DNA of 64,000 bases from AWTP1-13 sp033764875 (GTDB lineage: Bacteria; Pseudomonadota; Alphaproteobacteria; Rhizobiales; Hyphomicrobiaceae). The notes below the pieces were generated by a model, which did no database searches, was not told the DNA's origin, and saw only the letters and a list, made by a program, of their open reading frames with translations. The first letter of the stretch is position 1; each line of letters starts with the position of its first letter. The stretch covers positions 1 to 64,000 of the forward strand of contig JANRIO010000008.1 in the NCBI GenBank assembly GCA_033764875.1. The letters are read 5' to 3'. Both the position numbers and the translations under genes were made by a program. This document shows, piece after piece, positions 27,721 to 37,284 of the stretch.

Positions 27721-27829
27721 TGTCCTGACCGCGAAATTCGTCTCATTCTGCCGCACGCGAGCAACGAGGTCTGAAGGACACGAGGAGACTCATGAAGCTC
27801 GTGCTCTGGCACCGACAGATGATACCTAT

Positions 27830-27922
27830 GTCATCCTCGGGCTTGTCCCGAGGATCCAGCGTCCAGCGGGCGCCGGAGCAAGCCGAGAGATGGATGGTCG
27901 GGACACGCCCGACCATGACAAG
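27830..27922. repeat. Palindromic repeat, family A, best-preserved copy
   Basis: The unit starts GTCATCCTCGGGCTTGTCCCGAGGATCCAGC and ends GGTCGGGACACGCCCGACCATGACA. The outer GTCAT and ATGAC are complementary, and each half also has its own internal palindrome. It sits alone in the 354-bp gap between two oxidoreductase genes. The rest of the gap shows no gene. Confidence 0.8.
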
Positions 27923-28074
27923 CACGTACAGTCCGTTGGAGTCCGAGCACGAGTGTGAGTTGGACCGACAGGTCCGTCTCCCAATCAAGCCGCAAGCGAT
28001 GCAACGGACTTCTCGGTCATCACACTAGCCGTCTCAAAGAGCCCGCTACGGGCCGCTTTCTTCTGGGGGGATGC

Positions 28075-29790
28075 ATGCACGGGCAGACCGATGCCGCGCG
28101 GAGCATCGTCACGGACGTGCTCGTGGTCGGCTCCGGGGCGGGAGGGCTCGCGACCGCCGTCACCGCCGCCAGGCGCGGCCTCAAGGTCGTGGTTGCCGAG
28201 AAGGAGCCGGTGTTCGGCGGCACCACGGCACGCTCGGGCGGCTGGCTGTGGGTGCCGGCCAACCCGCACGCGGCCGCCGCCGGCTTCAAGGACAGCGCCG
28301 AGGCCGCGCGCCGCTACCTGCAGCACGAGGCCGGCAACCAGTTCAACGCCGAGACGGTCGACGCCTTTCTCGCCAATGCGCCGAAGGCGATCACCTTCTT
28401 CGAGAGCGAGACGGCGCTGCAGTTCGAGCTGGGGCCGGGCTTCTCCGACTATCACCCCGAGGCGCCCGGCGCCATGGCCGGCGGCCGCTCCATCGTCGCC
28501 AAGGCCTACGATGCCCGCGCCCTCGGCGATGAGGTGAAGCGGCTGCGGCCGCCGCTCAAGGAGATCACCTTCGTCGGCATGATGATCGGCTCGCAGCGCG
28601 AGCTGCTGCACTTCTTCAACGTGACGCGCTCGGTGAGGTCGGCGGGCTACGTGGCGCTGCTGCTGGCGCGCTATCTGCGCGACCTTGCCGTGCACGGGCG
28701 GGCGATGCGGCTCACCAACGGCAACGCGCTCGCCGGCCGGCTCGCCAAGTCGGCCTTCGATGCCGGCGTCGAGATCTGGACCTCGGCGCCGGTCGTGCGG
28801 CTGATCGAGGCTGATGGCCGCGTCACCGGCGCCGTCGTGCGCACGAAGGATGGGGAGACCGTGGTCGCCGCACGCCGCGGTGTCGTGCTGGCCGCCGGCG
28901 GCTTTCCCTGGGACGTCGAACGGCGCAAGGCGATGTTCCCGCATGCGCCGACCGGGCGCGAGCACTGGTCGCCGGCGCCGGAGGGCAACACGGGCGACGG
29001 CATCCGCCTCGCCGAGGCGGCCGGCGGCAAGGCGGTCGATGGCTATCCCAACGCGGCCGCCTGGGTGCCGGTGTCGCGCGTGCCGCGCAGCGACGGCAGC
29101 CATGGCGTGTTCCCGCACTTCATCGACCGCGGCAAGCCGGGCGTCATCGCCGTCACCGCCAACGGCCGCCGCTTCGTCAACGAGGCCAACTCCTACCACG
29201 ACTTCGTCCAGGCCATGGTGGCCGCCACGCCCAAGGGCGCGGCGCCCTCCGCCTGGCTGATCTGCGATCACCCGACGCTGCGCCGCTATGGCCTCGGCTT
29301 CGTCAAGCCGTTCCCGGTGCCGCTGTCGCCGGTGCTGCGATCGGGCTACCTCAAGCGCGGGCGCACGCTGCGCGAGCTGGCGCAGACCATCGGCGTCGAT
29401 GCGGCAGCCCTCGCCGAGACGGTGGCGACCCTCAACGACGGCGCCGCGCGCGGCGTCGACCCCGAGTTCAACAAGGGCTGCAACGCCTACAACCGCTACC
29501 TGGGCGACGCCACCGTGACGCCCAACCCCTGCGTCGGGCCGGTGGCGACGGCACCCTTCTACGCGGTGAAGGTGGTGCCGGGGGACCTCGGCACCTTCGC
29601 CGGCCTGCGCACCAGCGGCAAGGGCGAGGTGCTGGGCCCCGACGGCGCGCCCATCGCCGGGCTGTACGCCGCCGGCAACGACATGGCCTCGATCATGGGC
29701 GGCAACTATCCCGGCGGCGGCATTACGCTCGGGCCCGCCATCACCTTCGGCTACATCATCGGCAACGCGCTTGCCGGCACGGCGCCGTAG
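28075..29790 (+). CDS. FAD-dependent oxidoreductase of the fumarate reductase/3-ketosteroid dehydrogenase family
   Basis: A 571-residue flavoprotein. GSGAGGLATAVTAARRG near residue 22 is the FAD-binding loop, followed by the family segment FGGTTARSGGWLWVP. The C-terminal YAAGNDMASIMGGNYPGGGITLGPA is the flavin-closing motif of KstD and fumarate-reductase-like enzymes. It likely oxidises or reduces a carbon-carbon bond next to a carbonyl. No signal peptide is seen. ATG 28075 follows a GGGGGG site; an overlapping ATG at 28071 is in another frame. The substrate is unknown. Confidence 0.85.
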   Translation: MHGQTDAARSIVTDVLVVGSGAGGLATAVTAARRGLKVVVAEKEPVFGGTTARSGGWLWVPANPHAAAAGFKDSAEAARRYLQHEAGNQFNAETVDAFLANAPKAITFFESETALQFELGPGFSDYHPEAPGAMAGGRSIVAKAYDARALGDEVKRLRPPLKEITFVGMMIGSQRELLHFFNVTRSVRSAGYVALLLARYLRDLAVHGRAMRLTNGNALAGRLAKSAFDAGVEIWTSAPVVRLIEADGRVTGAVVRTKDGETVVAARRGVVLAAGGFPWDVERRKAMFPHAPTGREHWSPAPEGNTGDGIRLAEAAGGKAVDGYPNAAAWVPVSRVPRSDGSHGVFPHFIDRGKPGVIAVTANGRRFVNEANSYHDFVQAMVAATPKGAAPSAWLICDHPTLRRYGLGFVKPFPVPLSPVLRSGYLKRGRTLRELAQTIGVDAAALAETVATLNDGAARGVDPEFNKGCNAYNRYLGDATVTPNPCVGPVATAPFYAVKVVPGDLGTFAGLRTSGKGEVLGPDGAPIAGLYAAGNDMASIMGGNYPGGGITLGPAITFGYIIGNALAGTAP

Positions 29791-29799
29791 TGTGCCTGG

Positions 29800-30639
29800 C
29801 TAAGCCGGCAGCAGGGGCCGCCCCTCGGCGAGCAGGGCGGCGCGGCTCGTCTCGATCAGCGCGCCGAGCTCGCGGTCGGCCTCCGTCTCGTGCGACAGCG
29901 GCACGTAGCAGTCGCTGCGCAGCGACCAGTCGGGCTCGAGCAGCGGCGGGGCGGCGTAGTAGGCGGGGAACGCATCGCGCTCCTGCATCAGGACGCGGCT
30001 GATCTGATGGTCGATGTGCCGGTCGGGCGGCATGATGCGGGACAGCAGGAAGCGGCAGGCCGCCGGCGTGACCAGGTACGCGAAGGTGCCGTTGAAGTAG
30101 TAGAGGCGCGCCAGCTCGGCGCCGGGCGCGGGCGCGTCCGCCAGGCCGCCCATGATCAGGCAGCCGGGAAACACCAGGCCCATCTCGAGCGAGAGCGCCT
30201 CTGCGAGGCGCGCAAAGCGCGCCCCATCGAAGTGCGGGCCCGGGTGGGCATCGTCCTCGAGCACCAGCACGCGGGGCAGATCGCCGGCCGCGATCCAGCG
30301 CCAGATGGCGAGGTGCGACAGGAAGCAGCCGACGGCCGGGGGCGTGAGCGCCAGGTGGTCGCGCGGGGTCTCCCGGATGCGCGGGCCGTCGGGGCCCAGC
30401 AGCCCCTTCAGGGTGTCGTCGGACAAGGCCGCGCCGAGCACGGCGGGGGCCTTGCACAGCCGGGTCAGGCCCACGGCGCCGAGCCGGCTCGAGATCGCCT
30501 CCCAGCGGTCGCTGCGGTGGGGCAGGTTGATGACGAGGGCGGGCAGGTCGAGCCCGAGCCCCTGCCGGCCATCGCCGTCGTAGGGGATGTCCATCGCCGG
30601 GACGTGCGCGAGCCGCTCGTCTTGCAGGGTTGCGGGCAT
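29800..30639 (-). CDS. Glycosyltransferase family 25 (LPS-type) protein
   Basis: A 279-residue putative glycosyltransferase of the LPS beta-1,4-galactosyltransferase (GT25) family. It shows the opening VINLPHRSDRWEAI, the conserved AVGCFLSHLAIWRW block and the LVLEDDAHPG metal-binding segment. It may modify a surface glycan. A GTG lies just before the chosen ATG 30639. It is convergent with the flavoprotein gene, with 9 bp between the stops. No other polysaccharide genes are near. Confidence 0.83.
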   Translation of the reverse strand: MPATLQDERLAHVPAMDIPYDGDGRQGLGLDLPALVINLPHRSDRWEAISSRLGAVGLTRLCKAPAVLGAALSDDTLKGLLGPDGPRIRETPRDHLALTPPAVGCFLSHLAIWRWIAAGDLPRVLVLEDDAHPGPHFDGARFARLAEALSLEMGLVFPGCLIMGGLADAPAPGAELARLYYFNGTFAYLVTPAACRFLLSRIMPPDRHIDHQISRVLMQERDAFPAYYAAPPLLEPDWSLRSDCYVPLSHETEADRELGALIETSRAALLAEGRPLLPA

Positions 30640-30786
30640 CACGGGGCCTTTCCGCGGCGTGAGGGTTGGGGCCGCTGGCGGCGCTGATAGGCGATGTTTG
30701 TGACCAATTTCGATCCGTCTTGCCGGCGGGGCCGGAGGCGGCTAGCGGATAGAGCACGCACCCAGGCAAGGCAATCGAGGCACGAG

Positions 30787-32319
30787 ATGGCAGATCAGCG
30801 CACACAGTCGCCCCTGGCGGGCGAGGCCCAGGCGATCCTGGCCCGGCTCGGCGTGGCCCCCGCGGCGACAACCGGCGGTGGGCGCCCGGTCGCAACGCCG
30901 ATCGACGGCGGCCTGCTCGCCGCCGTGCACGAGGCCTCGCCCGAGGCGGCCGCGGCGGCCATCGCCCGCGCCCACGAGGCCTTCAGGGCCTGGCGCAGCG
31001 TGCCGGCGCCCCGGCGCGGCGAGCTGGTGCGGCTGCTGGGCGAGGAGCTGCGCGCGCACAAGCAGGATCTCGGCCGCCTGGTCTCGCTCGAGGTCGGCAA
31101 GGTCGCCTCCGAGGGCCTGGGCGAGGTGCAGGAGATGATCGACATCTGCGACTTCGCCGTCGGCCTGTCGCGGCAGCTCTACGGTCTCACCATCCAGTCG
31201 GAGCGGCCCGACCACAAGCTCACCGAGACCTGGCATCCAGCCGGCGTGGTCGGCGTGATCTCGGCCTTCAACTTCCCGGTGGCGGTGTGGTCGTGGAACG
31301 CGGCGCTGGCGCTGGTGTGCGGCGACGCGGTGGTCTGGAAGCCGTCCGAGAAGGCGCCGCTGACGGCGCTGGCGACGACGGCGCTGTTCGAGAGGGCGGC
31401 CCGCAGGTTCGGCGCCGAGGCGCCGGCGGGGCTCGCCACGCTGCTGATCGGTGGGCGGGAGGTGGGCGAGGCGCTCGTTGACGATGCGCGCGTGCCCGTC
31501 GTCTCCGCCACCGGCTCGACGCGCATGGGGCGCCTGGTGGCCGAGCGGCTGGCCAGGCGCTTTGCCCGTGCCATCCTGGAGCTTGGCGGCAACAACGCCT
31601 CCATCGTCACGCCGTCGGCGGACCTCGACCTGACGCTGCGCGCCGTTGCCTTCGGCGCCATGGGCACGGCCGGGCAGCGCTGCACGACGCTGCGCCGCCT
31701 GATCGTGCACGAGAGCGTCTACGCTTCGCTCGTGCCGCGGCTCGCCGAGGTCTACCGCCGGATCGAGGTCGGCGACCCGGTGACGAGCGCGGCGCTGGTC
31801 GGGCCGCTGATCGACGGGGCCGCCTTCGCCCGCATGCAGGCCGCACTCGCCAAGGCCGTCGAGCTGGGCGGCACCGTGCACGGCGGCGAGCGCATCGACG
31901 TCAATGGCCCGGCCTCGTTCTACGCCCGGCCGGCGCTGGTCGAGATGCCGGCGCAGGCAGGCCCGATGCTGGAGGAGACCTTCGCGCCCATCCTCTACGT
32001 CGTGCGGTACCGCACGCTGGATGAGGCCATCGCGCTGCACAACGCGGTGCCGCAGGGTCTGTCCTCCTCGATCTTTGCCACCGACATGCGCGAGGTGGAG
32101 CTGTTCCTGTCCGAGCGCGGCTCCGACTGCGGCATCGCCAACGTCAACATGGGCACCTCGGGGGCCGAGATCGGCGGCGCCTTTGGCGGCGAGAAGGAGA
32201 CCGGCGGCGGCCGCGAGAGCGGGTCGGACGCCTGGAAGGCCTACATGCGGCGCCAGACCAGCGCCGTGAACTGGGGCCGCAGCCTGCCCTTGGCGCAGGG
32301 CGTGAAATTCGACGTGTAG
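30787..32319 (+). CDS. Aldehyde dehydrogenase, ALDH7 (aminoadipate-semialdehyde) type
   Basis: A 510-residue NAD-dependent aldehyde dehydrogenase. Catalytic Cys299 is in TAGQRCTTLRR, and the general-base Glu is in LELGGNN. HPAGVVGVISAFNFPVAVW and the C-terminal SGAEIGGAFGGEKETGGGRESGSDAWK are hallmarks of the ALDH7 (antiquitin, AmaB, Pcd) group, which oxidises aminoadipate semialdehyde in lysine breakdown. With the LhgO-like enzyme at 26.6 kb this could hint at lysine catabolism, but the genes are not in one operon. ATG 30787 is the start. Confidence 0.88.
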   Translation: MADQRTQSPLAGEAQAILARLGVAPAATTGGGRPVATPIDGGLLAAVHEASPEAAAAAIARAHEAFRAWRSVPAPRRGELVRLLGEELRAHKQDLGRLVSLEVGKVASEGLGEVQEMIDICDFAVGLSRQLYGLTIQSERPDHKLTETWHPAGVVGVISAFNFPVAVWSWNAALALVCGDAVVWKPSEKAPLTALATTALFERAARRFGAEAPAGLATLLIGGREVGEALVDDARVPVVSATGSTRMGRLVAERLARRFARAILELGGNNASIVTPSADLDLTLRAVAFGAMGTAGQRCTTLRRLIVHESVYASLVPRLAEVYRRIEVGDPVTSAALVGPLIDGAAFARMQAALAKAVELGGTVHGGERIDVNGPASFYARPALVEMPAQAGPMLEETFAPILYVVRYRTLDEAIALHNAVPQGLSSSIFATDMREVELFLSERGSDCGIANVNMGTSGAEIGGAFGGEKETGGGRESGSDAWKAYMRRQTSAVNWGRSLPLAQGVKFDV

Positions 32320-32420
32320 CGCGGCCCTGGCACCTGTGGGTTGCCCCGGGCGGCGAGCCGTGGCATGCCGTGCTCGGCCGTGCGGGCGTGCGCCCGCGGC
32401 ATTTCTCAGGAGGACCAGCC

Positions 32421-32537
32421 GTGCCCAAGATGACCAACACCCGCCGCAAGAAGATCCAGGCCCGCCAGCGCCAGGCGCTCAATGCGCTGCGCCGTGAGAA
32501 GAAGGCGGAGCGCCGGGCCCGCAAGACGCAGGCCTGA
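32421..32537 (+). CDS. Very small basic protein of unknown function
   Basis: A 38-residue open frame from GTG 32421 to TGA 32537, preceded at 7 bases by a strong CAGGAGGA site. The product (starting MPKMTNTRRKKIQ) is almost wholly charged, with 17 Lys or Arg residues and no hydrophobic core. It should be a helical, possibly nucleic-acid-binding peptide. Its stop is one base before the start of the DUF924 gene, so the two are probably translated from one message. A second in-frame ATG at 32430 is less well placed. Confidence 0.6.
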   Translation: MPKMTNTRRKKIQARQRQALNALRREKKAERRARKTQA

Positions 32538-32538
32538 G

Positions 32539-33123
32539 ATGCAGCCCGCCGAGGCTGCCGCCGTGCTCGACTTCTGGTTCGCCGCCGGCACGCCTGAGGC
32601 GGACCGCCCGCGGCCGGCCTGGTGGGCGCGCGACGATGCCTTCGACGCCGAGGTTCGCCGGCGGTTCGCGAGCCTCCATGCCCGGGCCCGGAACGGCGAG
32701 CTCGAGGGCTGGCGTGCGGAGCCCGGGACCGCGCTGGCGCTCGTCATCGTGCTCGACCAGTTCTCGCGCAACCTCTTTCGCGGCTCGCCCGAGGCCTTCG
32801 CGTGCGACGCCCATGCCGTCGCCGTGGCCAAGGATGCCATCGCGCGGGGCCTCGACCGGCAGCTCGCCGCCATCCGCCGGCAGTTCTTCTACCTGCCGCT
32901 GATGCACAGCGAGGTGCTGGCCGACCAGGACCGGTGCGTGGCGCTGTTCGAGGCGCTCGACGCGTTGCCCGAGCAGGAGAACTCGGTGCGCTTTGCCCAT
33001 CGCCACCGGGAGATCATCGCCCGCTTCGGGCGCTTCCCCCACCGCAACGCCGTCCTCGGCCGGACCACGACGGCGGAAGAGGCCCGCTTCCTCGCCGAGC
33101 CCAACTCCTCGTTCCAGCCCTAA
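32539..33123 (+). CDS. DUF924 family protein
   Basis: A 194-residue soluble helical protein. VLDFWFAAG at the N-terminus, VLDQFSRNLFRGSPEAFACD near the middle, and FYLPLMHSE and HRHREIIARFGRFPHRN further on are the conserved blocks of DUF924. The biochemical function of the family is unknown. The start ATG 32539 directly follows the stop of the 38-residue gene. The gene is convergent with the GMC oxidoreductase gene. Confidence 0.88.
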   Translation: MQPAEAAAVLDFWFAAGTPEADRPRPAWWARDDAFDAEVRRRFASLHARARNGELEGWRAEPGTALALVIVLDQFSRNLFRGSPEAFACDAHAVAVAKDAIARGLDRQLAAIRRQFFYLPLMHSEVLADQDRCVALFEALDALPEQENSVRFAHRHREIIARFGRFPHRNAVLGRTTTAEEARFLAEPNSSFQP

Positions 33124-33154
33124 GGACCCAACACGCCAGGGCTCTGCCGCCCGC

Positions 33155-34783
33155 TCAGGCCGCCACCGCCGCCGCACCGGACCTCGCGTCCTCGCGGATC
33201 ATGTCGGAGGCCTTCTCTCCGATCATGATGGTGGGCGCATTGGTGTTGCCCGAGGTCATGGTCGGCATGATCGAGGCGTCGGCGACCCGCAGGCCCGCAA
33301 GCCCGCGCACGCGCAGGCGCGCATCCACCACGGCCATGGGATCGCTGCCCATCTTGCAGGTGCCGCAGGGGTGGAACACGGTGGTGGCGTAGGCGCGCGC
33401 GTAGGCCATCAGCGCCGCATCCGTCGTCACCTCCGGCCCCGGCAGGTGCTCGACCTCGACGTGCTGCGCGAACGGCTTCTGCGTGACGCAGCGGCGCACG
33501 AGCTTCATGCCGTCGAGCAGCACCTGGCGGTCGAGCTCGGCGGCGAGGTAGTTGGAGACGATGGCCGGGGCGTCCTCGGCATGGCGCGTCTTGATGTGGA
33601 TGCTGCCGCGGCTCTCGGGCCGCAGCTGGCAGACGGTGACCGTCACCCCCTTGAAGGGATGCAGGCCCTGGCCGGGCCGGTCGGCGCTCAGCGGCAGGAA
33701 GTGGAACTGGATGTCGGGCTCCTCGAGGCCGGGCCGCGACTTGGCGAAGGCGCCGACCGCACCCGCCCCGATGGTCAGGATGCCGCGGCGCCTGGTCATC
33801 CACTCGAGGCCGGCCTTGAGGCGCGCCACGGGGCTGTGCCAGACCTCGTTCAGGCTGCCCGAGATCTTGCAGCGGTAGATGAAGCGGATCTGGAGGTGGT
33901 CCTGCAGGTTCTCGCCGACGCCGGGCAGCTCGTGGCGCACGGCGACGCCGGCGGCGCCGAGCACCTGCGATGCGCCGATGCCGGACAGCTCCAGAATCTG
34001 CGGCGAGCCGATGGCCCCTGCCGACAGGATCACCTCGCGGGCCGCGTGCGCCACCTTCGGGGCGCCGTGCTGGGCATAGCGCACGCCGGTGACGCGCTTG
34101 TCCTCGAGCATCAGCCCCTCGACCTCGGCCCGGGTGATGATCGTGAGGTTGGGGCGGCTGCGCGCCGGGTTCAGGTAGGCGACGGCCGAGGAGCAGCGGC
34201 GGCCGTTGCGGTTGGTCAGCTGGAAGTAGCCGACGCCCTCCTGCTCGGCGCCGTTGAAGTCGTCGTTGCGCGGCACGCCCGCGGCCTCGCAGCCGGCGAT
34301 GAAGGCCTCGCAGATGGCGTTCTGGCTCAGCCGCACGTTGGAGACGCCCAGCGGCCCGCCGACGCCGTGATACTCGTCCTCGCCCCGCTCCTGGTCCTCC
34401 GCGCGCTTGAAGTAGGGCAGCACGTCCGCAAACGACCAGCCGACGTTGCCGAGCTGCCGCCAGACGTTGAAATCCTGGTGCTGGCCGCGCACGTAGAGCA
34501 GGCCGTTGATGGCGCTCGAGCCGCCGAGCACCTTGCCGCGCGGCCACGGCACGATGCGGTTGTCGAGATGCGGCTCGGGCCCCGAGCCGTACTGCCAGGT
34601 GATCGCCGGGTTGTTGAAGTTGCGGTAGTAGCCGGCCGGCACGTGGATCCACGGGTTGACGTCGCGCCCTCCGGCCTCGAGCAGCGCCACTTGGACGGTA
34701 GGATCCTCGCTCAGCCGGTTGGCCAGCACGCAGCCCGCCGAGCCGGCGCCGATGATGATGTAGTCGAAGGACCTGGCCGCCAT
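33155..34783 (-). CDS. GMC-family FAD oxidoreductase (choline dehydrogenase-like)
   Basis: A 542-residue GMC flavoenzyme oxidising an alcohol. GAGSAGCVLANRLSED is the FAD motif. GGSSAINGLLYVRG is GMC signature 1, and GAIGSPQILELSGIG is signature 2. The catalytic His lies in VFHPCGTCKMG near the C-terminus. ATG 34783 follows a GGGGGAG site. No betB, betI or transporter gene is adjacent, so choline as substrate is only one of many options. Confidence 0.9.
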   Translation of the reverse strand: MAARSFDYIIIGAGSAGCVLANRLSEDPTVQVALLEAGGRDVNPWIHVPAGYYRNFNNPAITWQYGSGPEPHLDNRIVPWPRGKVLGGSSAINGLLYVRGQHQDFNVWRQLGNVGWSFADVLPYFKRAEDQERGEDEYHGVGGPLGVSNVRLSQNAICEAFIAGCEAAGVPRNDDFNGAEQEGVGYFQLTNRNGRRCSSAVAYLNPARSRPNLTIITRAEVEGLMLEDKRVTGVRYAQHGAPKVAHAAREVILSAGAIGSPQILELSGIGASQVLGAAGVAVRHELPGVGENLQDHLQIRFIYRCKISGSLNEVWHSPVARLKAGLEWMTRRRGILTIGAGAVGAFAKSRPGLEEPDIQFHFLPLSADRPGQGLHPFKGVTVTVCQLRPESRGSIHIKTRHAEDAPAIVSNYLAAELDRQVLLDGMKLVRRCVTQKPFAQHVEVEHLPGPEVTTDAALMAYARAYATTVFHPCGTCKMGSDPMAVVDARLRVRGLAGLRVADASIMPTMTSGNTNAPTIMIGEKASDMIREDARSGAAAVAA

Positions 34784-34908
34784 CCCTGCTCCCCCCAAAG
34801 TGCTCTTGCTGGCATTTTCGACGCGACACTAGTGGCACGCTGCCGCCTCGCCAAGCGACCGGCGCACACAACGCCGTTTCCGCCCGGCGGCCGCTCCGGC
34901 CTCTGGCG

Positions 34909-35370
34909 TCACACGGTCGGGCCGCCCTCGAAGCCGAAGCGCGCCTTGATCCGGCGGAACAGCCCGTCACGCACGTCGCGATAGCTCTGCAGGATCTGCT
35001 CGCGGTTGCCCTGGCCGATCATCAGCGTGGCATCGAAGGTCGGCCAGTACTCGACGTCGACGGCCATGGTGCGCGTCAGCTCGAGGGCCTGGTGGTGCGC
35101 CTCCGGCGACAGCGTGACGATGAGGTCGAAGGAGGTGTCGTTGAGCTCGCGCAAGGTGTGCGGGCGGTGATCGGAGATGTCGATGCCGATCTCGCGCATG
35201 GCGGCCGCGGCGAACGCGTCCGACCCGCCCGCGTGCACGCCGGCCGAGGCCACGTACAGGCGCCGCCCCGCCAGGTGGCGGAGGATGGCGGCCGCCATCG
35301 GCGAGCGCACGGAGTTCATGGTGCAGGCGAAGAGGACCGCGCCCGGAAGGGGCCTGGCGCCGGCGGCCAC
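34909..35370 (-). CDS. Low-molecular-weight protein-tyrosine-phosphatase/ArsC-like protein
   Basis: A 153-residue protein with the phosphatase P-loop C-x5-R at residues 16-22 (CTMNSVRS) and an acid residue candidate in WPTFDAT. It belongs to the fold shared by LMW phosphatases and thioredoxin-type arsenate reductases. In alphaproteobacteria this member regularly follows hisD and UPF0262. Here it starts with GTG 35370, 4 bp after the UPF0262 stop, behind a GGAAGGGA site. Its physiological substrate is not known. Confidence 0.87.
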   Translation of the reverse strand: MAAGARPLPGAVLFACTMNSVRSPMAAAILRHLAGRRLYVASAGVHAGGSDAFAAAAMREIGIDISDHRPHTLRELNDTSFDLIVTLSPEAHHQALELTRTMAVDVEYWPTFDATLMIGQGNREQILQSYRDVRDGLFRRIKARFGFEGGPTV

Positions 35371-35374
35371 GATC

Positions 35375-35881
35375 TCATCCCTTCCAGTGCAGTGCGCAGA
35401 TCAGGGTGAACAGGCGGCGGGCCGTGTCGGTGTCGATGGCCACCTTGCCCTGCAGGCGCTCGACGAGCAGCTGGCTGCCTTCGTTGTGCAGCGCGCGGCG
35501 GCCCATGTCGATCGCCTGGATGCGCGAGGGCGGCTGGGTGCGGATGGCCTGGTAGTAGGTCTCGCAGACCAGGAAGTAGTCCTTCATCACCCGCCGCAAG
35601 GGGGTCAGGGACAGCACGAAGGTGAAGGGCTCGCCGTCCTCCTCGGAGATCGCGAAGGACAGGCGGTCCTCGACGATGGCGAGGGTGAGCGCATAGGGGC
35701 CGCCGTCGTGGCCTTCGGGCTTGAAGCTGTTGGCCTCGAGGATGTCGAAGATCGCCACCTCGCGCTCGTGCTCGATGTTGGGATTGCCGCGGCGGATGGA
35801 GGCCGGGTCCAGCGTGATCCTGGCAAGGCGCGCGCGCGAGGCCGGATCGACCGGCGGCTCGAAGCCGCTGTCGGGCTTCAT
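35375..35881 (-). CDS. UPF0262 family protein
   Basis: A 168-residue protein of the alphaproteobacteria-specific UPF0262 family, with unknown function. The conserved blocks ARITLDPASI, NIEHEREVAIFDILE, SLTPLRRVMKDYFLVCETYY and IDMGRRALHNEGS are all present. ATG 35881 overlaps the hisD stop in an ATGA junction, so its translation is coupled to hisD. The phosphatase gene follows after 4 bp. Confidence 0.92.
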   Translation of the reverse strand: MKPDSGFEPPVDPASRARLARITLDPASIRRGNPNIEHEREVAIFDILEANSFKPEGHDGGPYALTLAIVEDRLSFAISEEDGEPFTFVLSLTPLRRVMKDYFLVCETYYQAIRTQPPSRIQAIDMGRRALHNEGSQLLVERLQGKVAIDTDTARRLFTLICALHWKG

Positions 35882-37188
35882 GGCGCCCTCCGCGGCCGGG
35901 CGTTGAGGCGGATCTCGACGGAGGTGCGGTGCGCCTCCAGGCCTTCCGCACGCGCCAGCACCATGGCGGGCTCGGCCAGCGCCTGCAGCGCCATGGCGTC
36001 GAGCCGCAGGATCGAGGTGCGCTTCATGAAGTCGAGGACGCCGAGGCCGGAGGAGAAGCGGGCGCTGCGGGCGGTGGGCAGCACGTGGTTGGAGCCGGCC
36101 ACGTAGTCGCCGATCACCTCCGGCGTGTGGGGCCCGAGGAAGATGGCGCCGGCGTTGCGGATCCTGGCTGCAAGCGCGTCGGGGTCGCGGGTGGCGATCT
36201 CGAGATGCTCGGCGGCGATGCGGTCGGCAAGGGCCGGCGCCTCGTCCAGCGAGCCCAGGACGATGATGGCGCCGAAGCTCGCCCAGCTCTCGCCGGCGAT
36301 CTCGGCGCGCGGCAGCACGGCGAGCTGGCGCATGACGGCCTCCGCGACGCGGCCGGCGAAGGCGGGATCGTCCGTCATCAGAATGGATTGCGCGGCCGTG
36401 TCGTGCTCGGCCTGGGCGAGGAGATCGGCGGCGATCCACTCGGGATCGTTGTCGGCATCGGCGATGACGAGCACCTCCGACGGCCCCGCGATGGAATCGA
36501 TGCCGACGGTGCCGAACACCTGCCGCTTGGCCGCCGCCACGTAGGCGTTGCCCGGCCCCACGATCTTGGCCACGGGAGCCACGCTCTCGGTGCCGTAGGC
36601 AAGCGCGGCGATCGCCTGCGCGCCGCCGACGCGGTAGATCTCCGTGACGCCGGCAAGATGCGCCGCGGCGAGGACCAGCGGATTCATCTCGCCGCCCGGC
36701 GACGGCACCATCATGGCGATGCGCGGCACGCCGGCGACGCGCGCCGGCACCGCATTCATCAGCACCGAGCTCGGATAGCTCGCAAGTCCGCCGGGCACGT
36801 ACAGGCCCACGGCCTCGACCGCGGTCCAGCGGCTGCCGAGCTCGGCGCCGATGCCGTCCGTATAGCGATCGTCCTTGGGAAGCTGGCGGGCGTGGTGGGC
36901 CGCGATGCGGTCGTGGGCGAGCCCCAGCGCCGCGCGCGTCTCGGGTGCGCAGGCGGAGACGGCGTCTGCGATCTCGTCGGCGCCGACGCGCAGCGTCGCG
37001 GCGGTGACGGCATGGCGGTCGAGCGTGCGCGTGAGGTCGACGAGGGCCGCGTCGCCGCCGCGGCGCACTTTCGCGATGATCTCGCGCACGGTCGCATCGA
37101 CATCCTCCGAGACCTCGCGCTTGGCGGCGAGCAGGGCGGAGAACGCCGCCTCGAAGGCCGTGTCGGAGGTGGAAAGCATCTGCGGCAT
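35878..37188 (-). CDS. hisD: Histidinol dehydrogenase
   Basis: A 436-residue zinc enzyme making the last two oxidations of histidine synthesis. GPGNAYVAAAKR is the NAD-binding signature, with GPSEVLVIAD, LAQAEHD (zinc ligands) and the catalytic IAAEHLEI Glu-His pair. SNHVLPTARSARFSSGL is also typical. ATG 37188 gives the usual family length. It heads a coupled run with UPF0262 and the phosphatase. DUF2948 and murA lie upstream on the same strand, separated by about 100-bp gaps. Confidence 0.96.
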   Translation of the reverse strand: MPQMLSTSDTAFEAAFSALLAAKREVSEDVDATVREIIAKVRRGGDAALVDLTRTLDRHAVTAATLRVGADEIADAVSACAPETRAALGLAHDRIAAHHARQLPKDDRYTDGIGAELGSRWTAVEAVGLYVPGGLASYPSSVLMNAVPARVAGVPRIAMMVPSPGGEMNPLVLAAAHLAGVTEIYRVGGAQAIAALAYGTESVAPVAKIVGPGNAYVAAAKRQVFGTVGIDSIAGPSEVLVIADADNDPEWIAADLLAQAEHDTAAQSILMTDDPAFAGRVAEAVMRQLAVLPRAEIAGESWASFGAIIVLGSLDEAPALADRIAAEHLEIATRDPDALAARIRNAGAIFLGPHTPEVIGDYVAGSNHVLPTARSARFSSGLGVLDFMKRTSILRLDAMALQALAEPAMVLARAEGLEAHRTSVEIRLNARPRRAP

Positions 37189-37284
37189 GGAGCACTCACC
37201 GGGATCGCAGGACGGGCGTGCGCCGGAGCGGCGGCACGCCAGGGGTCGGCACTCGTATATCAGCTCTGCACACCGCCCTGAATA

